A DNA stretch of 64,000 nucleotides from Negativicutes bacterium (GCA_031292015.1 JARLHY010000008.1:1-64000); one strand, 5' to 3'; shown: positions 33,284 through 42,282, numbered from the stretch's first letter. Notes: generated by a model from the letters alone, not told the origin. Translations and numbers: made by a program.

Positions 33284-35148
33284 ACAGAGACGATTTGATA
33301 AAGGCCCGCGCCGGGTACAAAAAAGCGCTGGACGCCCAGAAAAAGAAGATACTGGTCTGCGCCGGAACCGGCTGCGTGGCCGGCGGAGCCCTTGAGATTC
33401 ATGCCGAGCTGATTCGGTTGATAGAAGCCAGCGGGGCGGTCTGTCAGGTAAGCCTTGAGAAAGAACCGCACAGCGGCGTCGTGGGTGTCAAGAAAAGCGG
33501 CTGCCACGGCTTTTGCGAGATGGGTCCCCTGGTGAGGATCGAACCCCAGGGATGGCTGTATATCAAGGTCCAGCCCCAGGATTGCGCCCAGATCATCGAG
33601 GAGTCGATTCTCGGCGAGCGGCTGGTGGAGCGGCTGGCCTACAAGGCGGATGACCGGATCTACCCGACGCAGGAAGAAATCCCGTTCTACAAAAAGCAGA
33701 CCAGGCTTGTGTTGGACCACTGCGGCCATATCGACGCCACTTCGATCCGGGAATATCTGGCGATAGGCGGTTATGCCGCGCTGGAAAAGGCTCTTTTCGA
33801 TATGAGCGCCGATGAAATCGTGAAAGAGATCGAGGAGTCCAATCTGCGGGGCCGGGGCGGCGGCGGTTATCCGGCGGGCCGCAAATGGGCCCAGGTCAGC
33901 CGGCAGAAATCGCCGGTGAAATACATCGTCTGCAACGGCGACGAGGGAGACCCGGGCGCTTTCATGGACAGAAGCGTGATGGAGGGCGACCCGCACGGAA
34001 TGCTGGAGGGCATGATGATCGCCGGGATCGCCTGCGGGGCCTCGGAAGGCTATATCTATGTTCGGGCCGAGTATCCGCTGGCGGTGAGCCGCCTGGAGAC
34101 GGCGATAGTCCAGGCGCGGGAATACGGGCTGCTTGGCCGCAATATCCTCGGGACGGGCCGGGATTTTGACATCAAGATCAGCAAAGGGGCCGGCGCGTTC
34201 GTCTGCGGCGAGGGAAGCGCCCTCACCGCGTCGATCGAAGGCAAGCGCGGCATGCCGCGGGTAAAACCGCCGCGCACGGTGGAGCAGGGGCTGTTCGCCA
34301 AACCCACAGTGCTGAATAATGTGGAAACCTTCGCCAACGTGCCGCAAATTATTCGGAAGGGCGCGGCGTGGTACCGTTCGGTGGGCCCGGAGAAAAGCCC
34401 CGGGACAAAGGCCTTCGCTCTGACCGGCAATATCGAACATACCGGCCTTGTGGAGGTGCCGATGGGGACACCGCTGCGGGAGGTCATTTTCGACATCGGC
34501 GGCGGGATACGCGGCGGCGCGGGGTTCAAGGCTGTACAGATCGGCGGTCCCTCCGGCGGCTGCCTGACCAAGGAGCACCTGGATCTGCCGCTGGATTTTG
34601 ACTCGCTGAAAAAGGCGGGGGCGATGATCGGCTCCGGCGGGCTGGTGGTTATGGATGAACACACCTGCATGGTGGAAGTGGCCAGATTTTTCATGAATTT
34701 CACCCAGAACGAATCCTGCGGCAAATGCGTCCCCTGCCGGGAAGGCACGAAGCGGATGCGGGAGATCCTTGAACGGATTGTTGCCGGGCAGGGGGAAGCC
34801 GGGGATATCGATATGCTGCTGGAACTGGCGGACACGGTGTCGTCCACCGCGCTGTGCGGTCTCGGCAAGACCGCCGCCTTCCCGGTGGTCAGTACCATCA
34901 AGAATTTCCGCGATGAATACGAAGCCCATGTGATGGAAAAACGCTGCCCGACCAAGACCTGCCAGAAGTTGAAGCAGATAATCATCGAGCCCGGACTTTG
35001 CCGGGGCTGTTCGAAGTGCGCCCGGGTCTGCCCGGTGGGCGCGATAGCAGGCAAAATCAAGGAACCGTTTGCCATTGACGCCGCCAAATGCATCAAGTGC
35101 GGCGCCTGTATCGAGGCCTGCGCGTTCAAAGCAGTAAAGGAGGACTGA
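33274..35148 (+). CDS. NAD(P)-dependent hydrogenase, NuoF-like flavin subunit (HydB/HndC)
   Basis: A 624-residue diaphorase subunit. An N-terminal thioredoxin-like 2Fe-2S domain (about 20-110, with VCAGTGC and CHGFCEMG) is followed by the NuoF core (about 130-540) with the FMN/NADH loop LRGRGGGGYPAGRKW and the 4Fe-4S motif ESCGKCVPCREGTKRM near 490. The C-terminus adds a two-cluster ferredoxin (about 565-620) with CRGCSKCARVCPVGAI and CIKCGACIEACAF. This layout is that of electron-bifurcating or NAD(P)-linked hydrogenases. It oxidises or reduces NAD(P) and links to ferredoxin. All cluster cysteines appear intact. Confidence 0.92.
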   Translation: MLLNRDDLIKARAGYKKALDAQKKKILVCAGTGCVAGGALEIHAELIRLIEASGAVCQVSLEKEPHSGVVGVKKSGCHGFCEMGPLVRIEPQGWLYIKVQPQDCAQIIEESILGERLVERLAYKADDRIYPTQEEIPFYKKQTRLVLDHCGHIDATSIREYLAIGGYAALEKALFDMSADEIVKEIEESNLRGRGGGGYPAGRKWAQVSRQKSPVKYIVCNGDEGDPGAFMDRSVMEGDPHGMLEGMMIAGIACGASEGYIYVRAEYPLAVSRLETAIVQAREYGLLGRNILGTGRDFDIKISKGAGAFVCGEGSALTASIEGKRGMPRVKPPRTVEQGLFAKPTVLNNVETFANVPQIIRKGAAWYRSVGPEKSPGTKAFALTGNIEHTGLVEVPMGTPLREVIFDIGGGIRGGAGFKAVQIGGPSGGCLTKEHLDLPLDFDSLKKAGAMIGSGGLVVMDEHTCMVEVARFFMNFTQNESCGKCVPCREGTKRMREILERIVAGQGEAGDIDMLLELADTVSSTALCGLGKTAAFPVVSTIKNFRDEYEAHVMEKRCPTKTCQKLKQIIIEPGLCRGCSKCARVCPVGAIAGKIKEPFAIDAAKCIKCGACIEACAFKAVKED

Positions 35149-35152
35149 CGCC

Positions 35153-36841
35153 GTGACCATGGAGTTTATGATGATCGACAATATGCCGGTGGAAATCGCC
35201 GGTGAAAAGAATATCCTTGATGTGATCAGGAAGGCCGGCATCGAGCTGCCTACCTTCTGCTACTATTCGGAGCTGTCGGTTTACGGCGCCTGCCGGATGT
35301 GCGTGGTGGAGGACAAGTGGGGCGAGATCCACGCTTCCTGCTCCACTCCGCCCAAGGCCGGCATGGAGGTGCGCACCAATACCCCGAGGCTGCGCAAATA
35401 TCGCAAGATGATCCTGGAGCTGCTGCTTTCCAACCACTGCCGGGACTGCACGACCTGCGAAAAAAACGGTAAATGCAAGTTGCAGGAGCTGGCCCAGCGG
35501 TTCGGGATCAAGCGGGTGCGGTTCAACAACACCTCCGGGGAAGCCGATCTTGATCATTCGTCGCCATGCATCTCCAGGGACAAGAGCAAATGCATCCTGT
35601 GCGGCGACTGTGTGCGGATGTGCGACGAGGTGCAGAATGTCGGCGCCATCGATTTCGCTTTCCGCGGCGCGAAGATGCAGGTCAGTCCGGCGTTCGACGA
35701 ACCGATCGCCAGCACGAAATGTGTGGGCTGCGGCCAGTGCGCGGCCGTCTGCCCGACCGGGGCGATCGTGGTAAAGAACGATACCGCCAAGCTGTGGCAG
35801 GAGCTCAGCAGTTCGGACGCCAAGGTGGTGGTGCAGATAGCCCCTGCCGTCCGGGTCGGTATCGGCAGAGAGTTTGGCCTCGCCGAGGGCGAGAATGTGA
35901 TGGGACGGGTGGTGGCCGCCCTCAGGCGGATCGGGTTTGACGAGGTGTTTGACACCACTACCGGCGCCGATCTCACGGTCCTTGAGGAAGCCGGGGAGTT
36001 TATGGCCCGGCTGGAGAAGGGGGAACGGTTGCCGCTGCTCACGTCGTGCTGCCCGGGCTGGGTAAGGTACGCCGAACTCAATTATCCCCAGCTGCTTGAC
36101 AACATTTCTTCCTGCCGTTCGCCGATGCAGATGTTCGGGGCGGTGCTGAAGGAACATTTCAGTCACTCCAGCCGGAGGGTGGTCACAGTGGCGGTCATGC
36201 CCTGCACCGCCAAAAAGCAGGAGGCCGCCCGGGAAGAATTCCAGGAACATGGCGTTCGCGACGTCGATTATGTCATAACCACCCAGGAACTGATCCAGAT
36301 GATCCGGGAAGCTGGCATCGTTTTTGCCGAGATCGAACCGGAAGGGGTGGATGCGCCGTTCGGCGCCAGCAGCGGCGCCGGGGTGATCTTCGGAGTGACC
36401 GGCGGGGTGACGGAGGCGGTAATCCGGCGGATAGCCGACGACAAGTCGGTGGCGGCGCTTAGGGCGATTGCCTTTACCGGCGTCCGGGGCATGGACGGAG
36501 TGAAGGAAACAAGTATCGACTATGCCGGCCGCGAGGTCAAAATAGCGGTAGTCAGCGGCCTGAAAAACGCCGATACGCTGATCAAAAAAATCCGGAGCGG
36601 CGAAAAGCAGTATGATTTTGTCGAGATCATGGCCTGCCCCGGCGGCTGCATCTGCGGGGCCGGGCAGCCGGTCACCACCGGCGAAGGGAAAATACGCCGG
36701 AGCGCGGGGCTCTATGAAGCCGACAGGATGAGCAACATCAAACGCTCCGAGGAGAATCCGGTGATCATGGCTCTTTACGGCGGACTGCTCAAAGGCAAGG
36801 TGCACAAGCTGCTGCATGTCGACTACCGGAGAAAGGCGTGA
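35153..36841 (+). CDS. [FeFe] hydrogenase catalytic subunit (HydA/HndD)
   Basis: A 562-residue catalytic subunit that makes or uses H2. The N-terminal 2Fe-2S domain (CYYSELSVYGACRMC) is followed by the His-ligated 4Fe-4S motif HCRDCTTCEKNGKC near 95-110 and a two-cluster ferredoxin (CILCGDCVRMC, CVGCGQCAAVCPTGAI). The H-cluster motifs are TSCCPGWVRY near 295, MPCTAKKQE near 350 and ACPGGCICGAGQP near 495; the last has CGA where NGG or GGG is common. No C-terminal 2Fe-2S extension is fused; a small ferredoxin follows as a separate gene. A GTG start at 35153 has the best spacing (9 bases) from AAAGGAGG. HydEFG maturases are not in the window. Confidence 0.95.
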   Translation: MTMEFMMIDNMPVEIAGEKNILDVIRKAGIELPTFCYYSELSVYGACRMCVVEDKWGEIHASCSTPPKAGMEVRTNTPRLRKYRKMILELLLSNHCRDCTTCEKNGKCKLQELAQRFGIKRVRFNNTSGEADLDHSSPCISRDKSKCILCGDCVRMCDEVQNVGAIDFAFRGAKMQVSPAFDEPIASTKCVGCGQCAAVCPTGAIVVKNDTAKLWQELSSSDAKVVVQIAPAVRVGIGREFGLAEGENVMGRVVAALRRIGFDEVFDTTTGADLTVLEEAGEFMARLEKGERLPLLTSCCPGWVRYAELNYPQLLDNISSCRSPMQMFGAVLKEHFSHSSRRVVTVAVMPCTAKKQEAAREEFQEHGVRDVDYVITTQELIQMIREAGIVFAEIEPEGVDAPFGASSGAGVIFGVTGGVTEAVIRRIADDKSVAALRAIAFTGVRGMDGVKETSIDYAGREVKIAVVSGLKNADTLIKKIRSGEKQYDFVEIMACPGGCICGAGQPVTTGEGKIRRSAGLYEADRMSNIKRSEENPVIMALYGGLLKGKVHKLLHVDYRRKA

Positions 36842-36846
36842 ACAAA

Positions 36847-37116
36847 ATGGTGAATATTGAAGTGTGCATCGGCAGTGCCTGCCATCTGAAAGGCTCCTAT
36901 AATGTAATCAATTCGCTGCAGCAACTGATCGAGGAGTACCGGCTTACGGCCAGGGTTGAAGTCAGTGCCGCGTTTTGCCTCGGACATTGTACCGAGGCGG
37001 TATCGGTGCGGATCGACAGCGGCGAGGTGCAAAGCGTCTCCGGCCCGACGGTGCGGGAATTTTTCCTGACCCAGGTCTTGCCGCAGGCGGGAAAGTCAAC
37101 AGAAAAAGTTAGCTGA
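36847..37116 (+). CDS. thioredoxin-like 2Fe-2S ferredoxin
   Basis: An 89-residue protein with cluster cysteines in VCIGSACHLKGS near 6-11 and FCLGHCTEA near 45-49, the C-x4-C and C-x3-C spacing of thioredoxin-like [2Fe-2S] ferredoxins. It directly follows hydA and is probably the detached extra electron-transfer domain of the hydrogenase, comparable to small ferredoxin subunits in some acetogen hyd operons. ATG 36847 is preferred; an upstream GTG overlaps the hydA stop region. A strong terminator ends the operon. Confidence 0.8.
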   Translation: MVNIEVCIGSACHLKGSYNVINSLQQLIEEYRLTARVEVSAAFCLGHCTEAVSVRIDSGEVQSVSGPTVREFFLTQVLPQAGKSTEKVS

Positions 37117-37155
37117 AAAAGGCCTGAACCTTAAAATGAGGTTCAGGCCTTTTTC
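37116..37155. terminator. bidirectional terminator after the hydrogenase operon
   Basis: AAAAAGGCCTGAACC pairs with GGTTCAGGCCTTTTT. It also serves the converging XRE gene. Confidence 0.9.
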
Positions 37156-37193
37156 TGCAGTTGAAACATTGCGGCGAAAAGGGAATTCCTGCG

Positions 37194-37745
37194 CTACGGG
37201 TAATAGATCACCATGCTGAGCCGGGCCGTAACATTGCCCGGGTTGTGATAAGAGTGAGGATTGTCGGCCCGGAACCGGATCGACTGGCCGGTTTTCAGCC
37301 GGTATTCCCGGCTATTTGTCACAATGGTCAGCTCGCCGGCGAAGACGGTTATAAATTCCTGCGTTTTTTCGCCGTGGGGGTTGCTGGCGAAGGTGCCGCC
37401 CGGGTCGATCTCCAGGGAATATACCTCGAAACGGCGGCCTTCCTCATAAGGGAAGATCGGATAGACGCGGTATTTGCCGCCGGCTTCTGCCAGCGGGACG
37501 ACAGCGGCCTGGTCGACGATGACAGTATCGGACTGCGGGGCGTTGACCAGCGCGGTAAAGGAGACCTTCAAACCGGCGGCGATTTTCCAGATGGTTGTGA
37601 TGGTGGGATTGGATTCGCCCCGTTCGATCTGGCCAAGCATCGATTTGCTGACACCGGTGATTTCGGCCAGCTTATCCAGGCTTAGCTTTCTGTCGTGGCG
37701 GAGCTGTCTGAGATTTTCGGCGATGATTCCGTTCAGGTCGCTCAA
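37194..37745 (-). CDS. XRE-family regulator with cupin sensor domain
   Basis: About 183 residues: an N-terminal helix-turn-helix (about 8-62, LRQLRHDRKLSLDKLAEITG and SKSMLGQIERGESNPTITTI) and a C-terminal cupin (about 105-180) with GGTFASNPHGEKTQEFITV and FRADNPHSYHNPG. Such regulators sense a small ligand in the cupin and often control an adjacent transporter. The frame is open to 37814, but that region holds the operator repeats, so a TTG at 37745 with AGGGGA upstream is the likely start. It is divergent from azlCD, which is the probable target. Confidence 0.85.
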   Translation of the reverse strand: MSDLNGIIAENLRQLRHDRKLSLDKLAEITGVSKSMLGQIERGESNPTITTIWKIAAGLKVSFTALVNAPQSDTVIVDQAAVVPLAEAGGKYRVYPIFPYEEGRRFEVYSLEIDPGGTFASNPHGEKTQEFITVFAGELTIVTNSREYRLKTGQSIRFRADNPHSYHNPGNVTARLSMVIYYP

Positions 37746-37800
37746 ATCGATCCCCTGCCTGCTTGTAGTTTGACTGTAGGTGCTGTATAATAACGACAGA

Positions 37801-37851
37801 ACGTTATAACGCACGTTTTATATTTTATTACGCACAGACGTTATAACGCAC
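37801..37851. promoter_or_regulatory. operator repeats between xre and azlC
   Basis: ACGTTATAACGCAC occurs at 37801-37814 and 37838-37851, with a half copy TTACGCAC at 37828-37835. CGTTATAACG is itself a palindrome. These are probable binding sites of the XRE-cupin protein. A TATTATAA sequence near 37860 could be the -10 of azlC. Confidence 0.65.
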
Positions 37852-37906
37852 TTTTTGTATATTATAACATAGAACGCAGTAGGTGCGCGAGTCGGGAGGG
37901 GCAGGG

Positions 37907-38614
37907 ATGAAGCAGACGGCCGGGCCGGGGCTGAAAGAGGGACTGGTGGACGGGATACCGCTGGTGGTGGGCTATTTTCCGGTGGCGATGGCTTTTGGTC
38001 TGCTGGCCAAAACCACCGGGGTATCCTTTGTCGACACCTGCCTGTTTTCGGTGATGGTTTTTGCGGGGGCGAGCCAGTTTATGGCGCTGGATCTCATCCG
38101 GGCCGGCGTCGCGTCGGCCGATATTATTCTGGCGACCTTTCTCCTGAATCTGCGGCATCTGATGATGAGCGCCTCGCTGGCGGTCCGGCTGGGCGAGGTC
38201 AGGAAGGGCTTCTTCCCGCTGATTGCCTTTGGGGTCACCGATGAGTCCTTTTCGGTGGCTTCTTTGAAAGCAGGAAAAATCGGCGCGGCTTATCTGCTTG
38301 CCCTGAACGGGATTACCTACGCGTCCTGGGCCGGCGGCACGGCCGCCGGGTACCTTGCTGGCATGATCCTACCGGTGGCTGTCCAAAACAGCCTGGGGGT
38401 CGGATTGTATTCGCTGTTCATGGCGATCCTGGCGCCGGAAATCAAGAAGGACCGGAGCGTGCTGTTTCTTGCCGCTTTTTCGGGCCTGTCGTACCTGTTG
38501 ATCAGATATTCCGCGGTTTTTTCAGCAGGCTGGACACTGATCGCCTCGATCATTGTCGCGGCCAGTGCCGGTGTGCTGGTACTGAAGGACAAAGACGGGG
38601 AGGCCGAGGGATGA
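37907..38614 (+). CDS. azlC: AzlC-type branched-chain amino acid exporter, large subunit
   Basis: A membrane protein of about 235 residues with roughly 7 hydrophobic segments. The N-terminus GIPLVVGYFPVAMAFGLLA and the FAGASQFMALDL and LLNLRHLMMSASLA motifs are characteristic of AzlC. With AzlD it exports branched-chain amino acids or analogues. GGGAGGGG supports ATG 37907. It overlaps azlD by four bases. A divergent XRE-cupin regulator and operator repeats lie upstream. Confidence 0.92.
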   Translation: MKQTAGPGLKEGLVDGIPLVVGYFPVAMAFGLLAKTTGVSFVDTCLFSVMVFAGASQFMALDLIRAGVASADIILATFLLNLRHLMMSASLAVRLGEVRKGFFPLIAFGVTDESFSVASLKAGKIGAAYLLALNGITYASWAGGTAAGYLAGMILPVAVQNSLGVGLYSLFMAILAPEIKKDRSVLFLAAFSGLSYLLIRYSAVFSAGWTLIASIIVAASAGVLVLKDKDGEAEG

Positions 38615-38916
38615 CGACGTATCTGCCGCTGATCATCGGGATGATGGTGGTTACCTATCTGCCGCGGCTGCTGCCGCTTGTCGCTCTGTCGAAACGTCCG
38701 CTGCCCGGGCCGCTGCGGCGATTTCTCTGCTATATTCCGTATGCCGCACTGGGGGCGCTGATTGTGCGGGGGGTGGCGGAAAGCGCGACCGGCATGGCAC
38801 CGGCGACGCTGGCGGGAATCGTCGTCGCCGCGGTTGTTTCGTATTTGCGGGGCGGGCTGGTGGTTTCGGTGGTGGCGTCGATCGCGGCCGCATATTTCGT
38901 ACTGGCGCCACTATGA
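38611..38916 (+). CDS. azlD: AzlD-type small exporter subunit
   Basis: A 101-residue protein with about 4 membrane segments opening LPLIIGMMVVTYLPRLLPL, the AzlD signature, and GALIVRGV in the middle. It pairs with AzlC. ATGA overlap with azlC shows translational coupling. A terminator follows. Confidence 0.9.
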   Translation: MTTYLPLIIGMMVVTYLPRLLPLVALSKRPLPGPLRRFLCYIPYAALGALIVRGVAESATGMAPATLAGIVVAAVVSYLRGGLVVSVVASIAAAYFVLAPL

Positions 38917-38949
38917 GGCTGCCTGAAAGGCATGCTTCCCAACAAACTG

Positions 38950-38986
38950 AAAATCCTGTCAGTTGAAGCCGACCGACAGGATTTTT
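38950..38986 (+). terminator. terminator after azlD
   Basis: AAAATCCTGTC pairs with GACAGGATTTTT. Confidence 0.8.
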
Positions 38987-39061
38987 CGGTTTGTTTGGGA
39001 ATATCTATACATGAGTGGAATGACCGCCGTCCAGGCGGAAAGAAATAGAAATGGTGGTAGT

Positions 39062-40219
39062 ATGCGAAGAATAATCATTCTGGTAATTATGGCGGCGCTC
39101 CTGGCTTGGGGCGCGGCGGTCTCGGCCGGGCAGCCGGCGGAACGGACGGTGACAATGAACGGCACTTTGCTGCTGCAGACCGGCAGCGCCTTCACGGCAG
39201 GCAGCACGGAGGGGACGGCGGTTTTGCCGGAAGAGACGGCGCCGGTCCGGCTGGCAGCCAAAGCAGGCGGGTATCTGGGGCAGGGCGTGTATCTGTCGCC
39301 GGTTATTCAGACCGTGCCGTTCGACGCGCTGATCGTTTCCTGGAACGCGGACACTCCGCCCGGCACGGCGATCACGGTGGAGGCCCAGGTGCTCGTGGAG
39401 AAAAAGTGGAGCGACTGGTTTTCCTGGGGCGTGTGGGGCGATAAGGCGGCTTCCGCCGACAACCCGTTCAGTTGGGTGGCCCGGATGGATGTCGACACCC
39501 TCGAGCTGAAAGGCGGCAAGAAAGCCACAGCCATCCGCTACCGGCTGAAACTGTCCAGCCATGATCCGAAGACTACGCCAGCGGTTCGGCTGATCGCCCT
39601 GACCATCAAGAACAAGGACCGGAGCAAAGAGGCGACAGCAACGGCGGTGAGCGGCTCTTTTGAGCGAGATTTGACGGTGCCGCCTTATTCGCAGGCCAGG
39701 CGGGATCCGAAGATCGCATCGCGGATTTGCAGTCCGACCAGCCTCAGCATGGTGATGGCTTACCACGGGATTCAGGTCGCGCCGGAAACGGCGGCCTGGG
39801 GCAGCTACGACACGAAAAGGGACCTGTTCGGCAACTGGACGTTCAACGCCGCTTATGCCGCGCGATGCGGCCTGACGGCTTATGTGGCGTATCTGGACTC
39901 GCTGACCGATCTTAAACTGGAGATCGCTCAGGGCTATCCGGTGGTTGCGGCGGTATGGTACCGCAGCAGCGAGGCGGTGGCGCAGCCGCTGCCAGTCCTG
40001 CACGGCGCACCCATCGATTACACCGAGGGACACCTGGTGGTGGTGCGGGGCTTTAAGGTCAGAGGCGGCAAGGAGTATGTGCTTGTAAACGATCCGGCCG
40101 GAGCGGACGAGGCCGGTGTCTACCGGGAGTATCTGGCGGCAGAATTTGAGGCTGCCTGGGTGAAGGTGGCCTATATCATACGGCCCGGCCCGGGTCCGGC
40201 GGCGCCGCAGCGGCCTTGA
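39062..40219 (+). CDS. secreted C39-like peptidase-fold protein
   Basis: About 385 residues. A signal peptide (RRIIILVIMAALLAWGAAVSA) is followed by a beta-rich domain (about 40-200) and a C39-type cysteine-protease fold (about 205-380). Its Cys is in RICSPTSLSM near 222, its His in EGHLVVVRGF near 323 and an Asp in VNDPAG near 343. It is exported and probably acts on wall peptides or protein, or is an inactive binder. The frame is open from 38963, but that overlaps a terminator; GGTGG precedes ATG 39062, where the signal peptide begins. Confidence 0.75.
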   Translation: MRRIIILVIMAALLAWGAAVSAGQPAERTVTMNGTLLLQTGSAFTAGSTEGTAVLPEETAPVRLAAKAGGYLGQGVYLSPVIQTVPFDALIVSWNADTPPGTAITVEAQVLVEKKWSDWFSWGVWGDKAASADNPFSWVARMDVDTLELKGGKKATAIRYRLKLSSHDPKTTPAVRLIALTIKNKDRSKEATATAVSGSFERDLTVPPYSQARRDPKIASRICSPTSLSMVMAYHGIQVAPETAAWGSYDTKRDLFGNWTFNAAYAARCGLTAYVAYLDSLTDLKLEIAQGYPVVAAVWYRSSEAVAQPLPVLHGAPIDYTEGHLVVVRGFKVRGGKEYVLVNDPAGADEAGVYREYLAAEFEAAWVKVAYIIRPGPGPAAPQRP

Positions 40220-40300
40220 ACCGGACGGTGGGAAAATTGGTTGTTTAGACCTATTCAGGGGATAATACCAGATATCCGATAAAAACCAGAGAGGCTTTCG

Positions 40301-41152
40301 GTGCCCATGCCGTCAACATACTGGTACTATGGCCTGATTATTATCAGCCTGATACTCTTGGCTATGTCGCTGCGATGGCGAAGAGACTGGAAACTGCTGG
40401 TGCTGCAGATCAATATTGCTGCGATCGTTCATCCGGCCGAGATCGTTGTGCTGATCTGGCTGGAGGCTTATCGCTACTTGCCTGGCTTTCTGCCAGATCC
40501 GGGACTGGACAACTATCTGGGGTCCTATGTGTCGAACATGTTTATCCTGCCGGCCGCGGCGACGGCGATGAACGCCTTCTCCCTTTCCTGGCGGCACATT
40601 CTGGTCATCGCCGCCATGTTTGCCGGCGTCGACTGGTATTTTACGGTTCTCGGGATTTATGTCCATTATTGGTGGAATTCCTTTTATACCTGGGCCGCCG
40701 TCAGCACCCTGCTTGCAGTGAGCCGGCCGGTATGGTCCGGACTCAGGGAACCGAGACCGTCGCCGCTGTTCAGGCTTGGCATCATTTATCTAACGTACGC
40801 GCCGGTTTATAATCTGATAATTTTTGCCGTAAACCAGGGAGGGCGGTTTTTCCGCTTCCAGATTCCCTGGCTCGGCTACGCAGAAAAATATCATCAGATC
40901 CTTTTTCATCTGCATCTTTTGGCCACAGGCTTGATCGTCACCTTGTGCGTCGGGCTGAAACTGCGGTTTCGCTACCGGTTGGCCGGTGTCGCGGCCCTGG
41001 TTTTTATCAACTGGAATATCGGCCATTTTGCTGTTTTCGTTCCCCTGGTGGCGGAGCTTTCGGCCCAGGTTCTGCTCCCGGTTTCGCTGATCGCGTTATC
41101 GGTTGTAGTGATGCTGTTTCGGGCGGCGAAGCTGGACTACCTGTTTCCATGA
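40301..41152 (+). CDS. multi-pass membrane protein of unknown function
   Basis: A 283-residue protein with about 8 hydrophobic segments. It resembles the CBO0543-type small membrane protein family found in spore-forming Firmicutes: early IYV-like segments, WNSFYTW near 120 and conserved aromatic residues. No catalytic motif is visible. GTG 40301 or ATG 40307 are both possible; GAGAGG lies 5-11 bases upstream. It lies alone between the secreted C39 gene and a terminator. No function can be assigned. Confidence 0.65.
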   Translation: MPMPSTYWYYGLIIISLILLAMSLRWRRDWKLLVLQINIAAIVHPAEIVVLIWLEAYRYLPGFLPDPGLDNYLGSYVSNMFILPAAATAMNAFSLSWRHILVIAAMFAGVDWYFTVLGIYVHYWWNSFYTWAAVSTLLAVSRPVWSGLREPRPSPLFRLGIIYLTYAPVYNLIIFAVNQGGRFFRFQIPWLGYAEKYHQILFHLHLLATGLIVTLCVGLKLRFRYRLAGVAALVFINWNIGHFAVFVPLVAELSAQVLLPVSLIALSVVVMLFRAAKLDYLFP

Positions 41153-41180
41153 CGCAAAGCGACCTGACGCCGTCGGCTAA

Positions 41181-41218
41181 AAAGGACCGGCAGCCTGTAA
41201 AAAGGCTGCCGGTCCTTT
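41181..41218. terminator. bidirectional terminator
   Basis: AAAGGACCGGCAGCCT pairs with AGGCTGCCGGTCCTTT between converging genes. Confidence 0.9.
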
Positions 41219-41244
41219 GGTTTCAGAGCGCATCGGGCGACTCT

Positions 41245-42120
41245 TTACGGCCCGACTTTAAGGTCGATCACCGGGTTGGCCAGAGGGGCGAATCCGTCGA
41301 TCCGGCACTCGGCGAAATCACCGTGTTTGATGGGCACGGCCCTGGGAGTGCCTGTGCAGATGATGTCGCCAGGCAGCATGGTGGCAACTTTTGTATGGAA
41401 GGATACAAGATAGGCCGGCGGAAACGTCATGTTGGCCACTACGTTTTGGGCGTGGATGCTGCTGTTGATGACGGTGGACACTTTCAGCTGAAGGACGTCT
41501 CCGATTTCGTCGGGTGTCACAAGCTGCGGCCCGAAGGAGAAAAAGGTGTCAAAGTTTTTCGATCTTGTAAGATAACGGGGATTGACGCGCAGGATGTCTT
41601 CAGCGGTCATATCGATCAGGGTGGTGAAACCGGCAACCACGCTGGACCAGTCTTTTTCTTCCACGTCTTTGCACTTTTTGCCGAAAATAATGCCGAGTTC
41701 AGCTTCGGCGGTGGTCTTGTCCGACTGCAGCGGAATCTGGATGGGATCCGAGGGGCCGATGATGGTGGTGTCAAACTTGGCAAAACTCGCCGGTGCCAGT
41801 GTCGGTGCCTTTTCGGCGAGGTCGCCGGCGTGGTCGACGTAGTTCAGGCCGATGCCCCATATTTTGCCGGGCCGGCGGTAGAGCGGACCAAACCGGACTT
41901 GGTGAAGAGGGATGGCGGTCAGGTCATCCAGCGCTTCTTTGCCGCCGGCGCGAAACCAGGCATTCATGTCGCTGAGCGCCTCGGACTGAATGATCTGAAA
42001 CAAATCGACAGGCCAGTCCTTGCCCAGCCTTTGGTTGACCGATGCTACCGGGACAACTCCGGCCGGGGCAATAATGCCGGCTACTTCGGAGCCTTGGAGT
42101 TTGATGGTTGCTAGGCGCAT
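41245..42120 (-). CDS. fumarylacetoacetate hydrolase family protein
   Basis: A 291-residue enzyme of the FAH fold, hydrolysing or decarboxylating beta-keto acids with a divalent metal. WGIGLNYVDHAGD near 90 holds the entry motif, AEAELGIIFG near 140 gives the metal-binding E-x-E, and GFTTLIDMTAEDI near 163 and IICTGTPRAV near 255 are conserved. Acylpyruvase, oxaloacetate decarboxylase and 2-hydroxyhepta-dienedioate isomerase all belong here; the substrate is not clear. AGGAGGG precedes the ATG. It has its own near-consensus promoter, and a LysR-type gene lies just upstream on the same strand. Confidence 0.85.
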   Translation of the reverse strand: MRLATIKLQGSEVAGIIAPAGVVPVASVNQRLGKDWPVDLFQIIQSEALSDMNAWFRAGGKEALDDLTAIPLHQVRFGPLYRRPGKIWGIGLNYVDHAGDLAEKAPTLAPASFAKFDTTIIGPSDPIQIPLQSDKTTAEAELGIIFGKKCKDVEEKDWSSVVAGFTTLIDMTAEDILRVNPRYLTRSKNFDTFFSFGPQLVTPDEIGDVLQLKVSTVINSSIHAQNVVANMTFPPAYLVSFHTKVATMLPGDIICTGTPRAVPIKHGDFAECRIDGFAPLANPVIDLKVGP

Positions 42121-42172
42121 ATCAGATTCCCTCCTGCGTTTTCACCCGAATTGGCAAGTAATAATATTCAAC

Positions 42173-42201
42173 ATTGTAACATCGATATACGATTATTTCA
42201 A
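42173..42201 (-). promoter_or_regulatory. sigma-A-type promoter of the FAH gene
   Basis: On the minus strand TTGAAA, 17 bases, TACAAT. The spacer holds an AT-rich dyad. Confidence 0.65.
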
Positions 42202-42282
42202 TATATATGTATGCGTGTATACAATAAAATCGGTGCTTTGCCGGCAGAGATGTGTGTTCCCAAGCTTCCGCGGCGGCAGACG

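Noticed and set aside
33280..35241. 653-residue minus-strand frame opposite the hydrogenase flavin subunit
   Set aside because: It lies opposite a clear NuoF-like gene; GC-rich codon bias opens the antisense frame. No ribosome site or domain.
35126..36817. 563-residue minus-strand frame opposite hydA
   Set aside because: Antisense shadow of a gene with intact H-cluster motifs; composition is His/Pro/Arg-rich and featureless.
40945..42114. 389-residue plus-strand frame opposite the FAH gene
   Set aside because: It runs through a bidirectional terminator and overlaps two genuine genes.
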